This document shows, piece by piece, positions 60,639 to 64,000 of a DNA stretch of 64,000 nucleotides. Below the pieces are notes generated by a model. That model saw only the letters and a program-made list of their open reading frames with translations, was not told the origin of the DNA and made no database searches. A program made the translations under genes and the position numbers. Source of the DNA: Bradyrhizobium monzae (GTDB taxonomy: Bacteria; Pseudomonadota; Alphaproteobacteria; Rhizobiales; Xanthobacteraceae); contig NZ_JAIRDQ010000017.1 in the NCBI RefSeq assembly GCF_021458635.1, positions 1-64,000 of the forward strand, given 5' to 3'. Every line of letters starts with the position of its first letter. Within the stretch, counting starts at the first letter, position 1.

Positions 60639-62927
60639 TCAGGTTGCGGGTGGAGTGATGGCATCGACAGGCGGCACGCCGACAGGCTTTCCCCCGGCGG
60701 TGATGACCGTGGCCGGACCTTTGCCGCCTGGGCGCATCGACGGCGACGACATCGCCTGGCGCTTCTCCCGCTTCAGCCGCACCTGGATCATGTGCGGGCA
60801 GCGGTGGTCGTCGAAATAGAGTTCCTGACAGTGCATGCAGTAGATGCACTCGTTGACGTTGATGTGTCCCTCCGGATGGATGGCCTGGACCGGACACTCG
60901 TTGGCGCAACGCTGACAGGGCGAGCCGCACTCGGGCCAGCGCCGCAGCCATTCGAACATGCGGATGCGGCCGGGAATCGCCAGCGCCGCGCCAAGCGGAC
61001 ACATGTAGCGGCAGAAGAAACGCTCGACGAAGAGACCCGCTGCGAGCAGAGTCAGGGCGTAGACCACGAACGGCCACTCACGCGCGAATTTCAGGATGAT
61101 CGAGGTCTTGAAGGGCTCGACCTCGGCGAGCTGCTCGGCGAAGGCGGTCGAGTATAGCGACATGCCGAACAGGCCGAGGAAGATGATGTACTTGATCGGC
61201 CATAGCCGTTCGTGAAGTCCCCAGGGCACCCTGAATTGCGGCACCTTGAGCGCCTGCGCGACGTTGTTAAGCAATTCCTGCAGGGCGCCGAACGGGCAGA
61301 GCCAGCCGCAGAACGGGCCGCGCCCCCAGAACAGGAGGCCAGCCGCGATCGAGGCCCAGAGAATGAAGATCAGCGGGGCGGACAGGAAGTATTCCCAACT
61401 GAAGCCGGTCAGCAGCGAGTTGGCGAAGGTCAGGACGTTGACGACCGAAAGCTGCGCGTTCGCGTACCAGCCCAGCCAGACCAGGATGAAGAGCAAGTAG
61501 CCACGGCGCACCCACACGTACACCGCCGGACGGCGAACCAGGAAGTTCTGAAAAAAGAAGATCAGGGTGAGCGCGCCGAGCGCCACCACTGTCAAGCCGA
61601 CCTTGACGGTGTTGGCGCGCCAAATCCGCATCCACAGCGGCTCTTCGTCGGACGCGGCCGGCGGCGTGCCGACTTCGCGCGTCTCGGTCGCCGAGGAGGG
61701 GGCCGACGACTTCGCTGGTGCAGCCTGTGCCGGTGTCGGCTGACGCTTCAGGTAGATGTCGGGAAGCGCATAGCCGACGTCGAAGGTCACCAAGGCCTTG
61801 TCCCGGGCACCGACCACGCGCTGCACAAGCAGCTGCAGCACCCATGGCTCGGTCGGATCGAGCGCGAGTTCGGGCGGCACCGTGAACAGCGCGATTTCCG
61901 GAAAGTCGGGTGCGCCCTCGGCGGCAAGGCTGCCCAGCCGGGTATGGTTGCGGTCACGAAAGCGGACGCTGTTGGTCTCCTGGATCAGTTCGATGCGGTC
62001 GAAGATCCCCCCGCGGACATAGGCGGCTCCCTTGAATGAGTAGCGGCCGGATCCGGCGACGACGAGCGCTTGCTGACCCGGCTTCAGCCGTCCGGCGAGC
62101 CGATCGTAGCCTTCGTCCCCGAGCAGACTGCGTCCGATCGTCGGAACGGCGACGTCGGCGACATACAGATCGATGAACGTGTCGTCCGGATCGCCTTCCT
62201 CCGGATGCGCGGCCGCTGCGCCGTTGCCGGTTTTTTCGAAGGCCTTGTTGACGTCCGCGACCGACAGGAATAAGCGCCGGATCGAGCCGTCACCCACGAG
62301 ACTCTGCCAGTCGCGAACCTCGCTCTTGTCCGGATCGATCGCTTTCGACGCTTGCGGCGTCGCGCTGGTGACTGCCTTGCCTTGGGCGCCGAGCCGACCG
62401 CTCTTGATCAGTTTGGTCGCGGAACGAACGATGCTGTCGCCGATCACCAGAACTGTCACCGTAGCGCCGCTGACGATATCGACCTGGGGCGCGGGCGCGG
62501 CGCCGCGCGCCACGCCTCCCATGTCGACCCCGACCAGCTTGTTGACCGCGTCGAGGATGCGTTTTTCCGGGATGCCGACGAGCACGATCGGTTCCTTGTG
62601 CTCGACGAGTTTGAGACCGGTGAGGACTCCCTTCGGATCGATTCCGACCAGGACCCGGATCGGCTTCCCCGAATAGCCGGTCGCGTTGGCGAAGTCGGAG
62701 TTGAGGTAGACAAATCCTTGCAACTGGTCGCCACGGTAGACAGGAACGATCGGCGGGTCCCCTTGCGGCTCACCGAATCGGTCGGCACCCGGAAAGAGGT
62801 CGGCCGGCGAAGCCTTCGGCAGATACGACGAGACTCCGTCCGCCGCGAGCGCGCGGCATGAGAACAGCGCCGCGCAAGTCATGACGACGGCGGCAGCGAG
62901 GACGGCCCGAAAAAGCTTCGAAATCAC
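60639..62927 (-). CDS. nosR: NosR, membrane iron-sulfur flavoprotein
   Basis: The 762-residue protein has a signal peptide, a periplasmic FMN-binding domain (about residues 80-200, with the covalent FMN Thr in SGATVTVL), five or six membrane segments, two CxxxCP motifs (CGWLCPFGALQELL near 542 and CRYMCPLGAALAIP near 637) and a C-terminal domain with two 4Fe-4S sites (CGSPCQRCANECPVQAI and CIYCMHCQELYFDDHRCP). It passes electrons from the quinol pool to NosZ and is needed for nosZ expression. First gene of the nos operon. Confidence 0.96.
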   Translation of the reverse strand: MISKLFRAVLAAAVVMTCAALFSCRALAADGVSSYLPKASPADLFPGADRFGEPQGDPPIVPVYRGDQLQGFVYLNSDFANATGYSGKPIRVLVGIDPKGVLTGLKLVEHKEPIVLVGIPEKRILDAVNKLVGVDMGGVARGAAPAPQVDIVSGATVTVLVIGDSIVRSATKLIKSGRLGAQGKAVTSATPQASKAIDPDKSEVRDWQSLVGDGSIRRLFLSVADVNKAFEKTGNGAAAAHPEEGDPDDTFIDLYVADVAVPTIGRSLLGDEGYDRLAGRLKPGQQALVVAGSGRYSFKGAAYVRGGIFDRIELIQETNSVRFRDRNHTRLGSLAAEGAPDFPEIALFTVPPELALDPTEPWVLQLLVQRVVGARDKALVTFDVGYALPDIYLKRQPTPAQAAPAKSSAPSSATETREVGTPPAASDEEPLWMRIWRANTVKVGLTVVALGALTLIFFFQNFLVRRPAVYVWVRRGYLLFILVWLGWYANAQLSVVNVLTFANSLLTGFSWEYFLSAPLIFILWASIAAGLLFWGRGPFCGWLCPFGALQELLNNVAQALKVPQFRVPWGLHERLWPIKYIIFLGLFGMSLYSTAFAEQLAEVEPFKTSIILKFAREWPFVVYALTLLAAGLFVERFFCRYMCPLGAALAIPGRIRMFEWLRRWPECGSPCQRCANECPVQAIHPEGHINVNECIYCMHCQELYFDDHRCPHMIQVRLKREKRQAMSSPSMRPGGKGPATVITAGGKPVGVPPVDAITPPAT

Positions 62928-63063
62928 GCAAGATCATCCGTGCAAGGAACGCCCGCAGCTGTGGTCTCGCACTCTCGGCACGCCGGCGTTTTCCGAGGAC
63001 GGTCCATCAACGGCGACGGCCGGAGCTTCGAGAATGTGTCCATCACAGGTGTGCCTCCGCTCG

Positions 63064-63079
63064 TTGCGACCACTCGCAA
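63064..63079. promoter_or_regulatory. Palindrome TTGCGA-N4-TCGCAA
   Basis: TTGCGA-CCAC-TCGCAA is a perfect 16-base inverted repeat 137 bases before nosR. Its halves look like the Crp/Fnr boxes but the TTG to CAA spacing is ten bases, not eight. It may be a site for a different regulator. Confidence 0.4.
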
Positions 63080-63105
63080 TCTATCAACAAAGAAAATAGT
63101 CTGGT

Positions 63106-63119
63106 TTGCGCTGGAGCAA
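63106..63119. promoter_or_regulatory. Crp/Fnr-type box (nosR and divergent regulator)
   Basis: TTGCGCTGGAGCAA, 185 bases before nosR and 115 before the divergent Crp/Fnr gene. Confidence 0.68.
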
Positions 63120-63227
63120 ACTGGGTCACCGCCCCGAGCGTCTAAAGAGAGGGCGGAAGTCGATCGATTGACGATTTGTGAACTCCGTCCGCGATGGTCG
63201 GAACTATCAGCACTGATTGAAAGTAAA

Positions 63228-63938
63228 ATGGCCAGCTCCGACCCCGCGGTGTCCCGGCGAGAACTGGCCAACATCGAGCTGTTTCGGGGCGCCTCGGCGT
63301 CGACTCTCGACGAGGCACGCAGATCGGCCCGACGCCTCTCGTTTGCGAAGGACGCCAGGATCTTCGATCAAGGCGATCCCCGGGTGCGGGCGCACGCGCT
63401 TCTCGAAGGAAGCGTGCGCATCTCGCAATCGGGTAGCGACGGTGCACAAATAGTCATCAGATTCATCGGTCCCGGCGAAATATTCGGGGCCGCGGCAGCA
63501 TTCGCCGATCGACGATATCCCGCCGATGCGGATGCGATGGAGCCGTGCGTCGAAGTGAGCTGGAGCGAAACTGACCTGCTCAGGTTGATAAGCCGCCATC
63601 CGCAGGTAGCGATCAATGCCCTCAAAATCATGGGCAGACGCCTTCATGAGCTGCAGAATCGCCTGCGGGAAGTCTCCACCCAATCCGTCGAAAGGCGTGT
63701 GGCCCACACGATACTCCGCCTGGTCCATCAATTCGGCCGAGAGGCCCCGCACGGAAAGACTATTGCTCTTCCCCTGCGTCGCAAGGACATTGCCGATATC
63801 GCGGGCACCACTCTCTACTCGGTGAGCCGTTCGCTCACGAGCTGGGAAAGGCGCGGATTGCTGTTCACGCGCGATCAGACGCTCACCGTGGTCAAGGTGA
63901 CCGATCTTCGCGGGATCGCGGAAATGATCGTAGAATAG
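63228..63938 (+). CDS. Second Crp/Fnr-family regulator
   Basis: The 236-residue product has a sensory beta-roll (residues about 15-130, LLEGSVRISQSGSDGAQIVI, GPGEIFGAAAAFADRRYPAD), a dimer helix and a winged helix (IADIAGTTLYSVSRSLTSWE). The N-terminus lacks the cysteines of FNR. It is similar in layout to nnrR at 37457-38179 but from a different subgroup; FixK- or DNR-like is possible. An ATG at 63228 is used; longer frames lack a better start. It is divergent from nosR with a box between them, so it probably controls nosR or itself. Confidence 0.85.
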   Translation: MASSDPAVSRRELANIELFRGASASTLDEARRSARRLSFAKDARIFDQGDPRVRAHALLEGSVRISQSGSDGAQIVIRFIGPGEIFGAAAAFADRRYPADADAMEPCVEVSWSETDLLRLISRHPQVAINALKIMGRRLHELQNRLREVSTQSVERRVAHTILRLVHQFGREAPHGKTIALPLRRKDIADIAGTTLYSVSRSLTSWERRGLLFTRDQTLTVVKVTDLRGIAEMIVE

Positions 63939-63961
63939 CATGCGCCCCGCTGGGCGAGCCT

Positions 63962-63975
63962 TTGACCCAGCGCAA
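63962..63975. promoter_or_regulatory. Crp/Fnr-type box at window end
   Basis: TTGACCCAGCGCAA, 24 bases after the stop of the regulator gene and 25 bases before the window end. Its target lies outside. Confidence 0.6.
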
Positions 63976-64000
63976 ATCGTCGATTGTCAATGAGAGCAAT

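Noticed and set aside
1..64000. CRISPR array, rRNA genes or intact insertion sequences
   Set aside because: No regularly spaced short repeats, rRNA-like stretches or transposase motifs were seen on either strand.

Overview
The window looks like chromosome of a GC-rich alphaproteobacterium of the Bradyrhizobium/Rhodopseudomonas group. The evidence is indirect: small proteins of types common in that group (CxxC zinc-ribbon proteins, tiny signal-peptide proteins, a class III cyclase with TolB-like and TPR domains) and denitrification genes of alphaproteobacterial type. No rRNA gene, complete tRNA, CRISPR array or intact insertion sequence was found.

Left part (1-21.9 kb): accessory and partly decayed DNA. 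It holds a frameshifted receiver/histidine-kinase pair, a mannose-related operon on the minus strand (manA, a two-domain glycosyltransferase, a GH130 glycosidase), two transglutaminase-like genes (one frameshifted, one lacking the catalytic His), several very small proteins, a cyclase-TolB-TPR gene bracketed by two direct copies of a dispersed repeat, an alkylsulfatase gene, an acyl-CoA ligase relic, an excisionase-like gene, a tRNA-like 3' end and a broken integrase. The last three suggest the edge of an old integrated element.

Middle and right part (21.9-64 kb): an almost complete set of denitrification genes after nitrate reduction. In order: a minus-strand c-type cytochrome pair; DUF6455 and hemerythrin genes; a TetR-type gene and a tiny membrane protein divergent from norEF-norCBQD; DUF6544 and hemN; nirK-nirV; a DUF1858 gene; an NnrR-type Crp/Fnr regulator; a pseudoazurin-like protein; a Cys-rich mini-protein; nnrS, an uncharacterised polytopic protein, DUF2249, a DUF59 iron-sulfur factor and ccoG; a PCuAC-type copper chaperone and DUF2478; a chemoreceptor gene (frameshifted); a second DUF6455 gene; an AcoR-like regulator with an aldehyde dehydrogenase; and nosR-nosZ-nosD-nosF-nosY-nosL-nosX with a cytochrome c on the minus strand, followed by a second Crp/Fnr gene.

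How it works together: NirK reduces nitrite to NO, NorCB reduces NO to N2O, NosZ reduces N2O to N2. HemN serves haem synthesis under low oxygen; CcoG, the PCuAC protein and NosL/NosDFY would supply copper; small c-type cytochromes and the pseudoazurin-like protein are candidate electron carriers. Fifteen 14-bp sites of the form TTG-N8-CAA, almost all directly in front of these genes, point to one NO/low-oxygen regulon run by the two Crp/Fnr proteins encoded here. The regulon appears to reach genes not usually counted as denitrification genes: two DUF6455 genes, a hemerythrin, a 61-residue Cys-rich protein, a DUF1858 protein and an AcoR-like regulator.

A contrast runs through the window. At least eight genes in the first 21 kb and several elsewhere carry frameshifts or nonsense codons, while the nir, nor, nos and nnr genes are all open. 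Coordinates and motifs were read by eye; family names come from recognised motifs, not from database searches.
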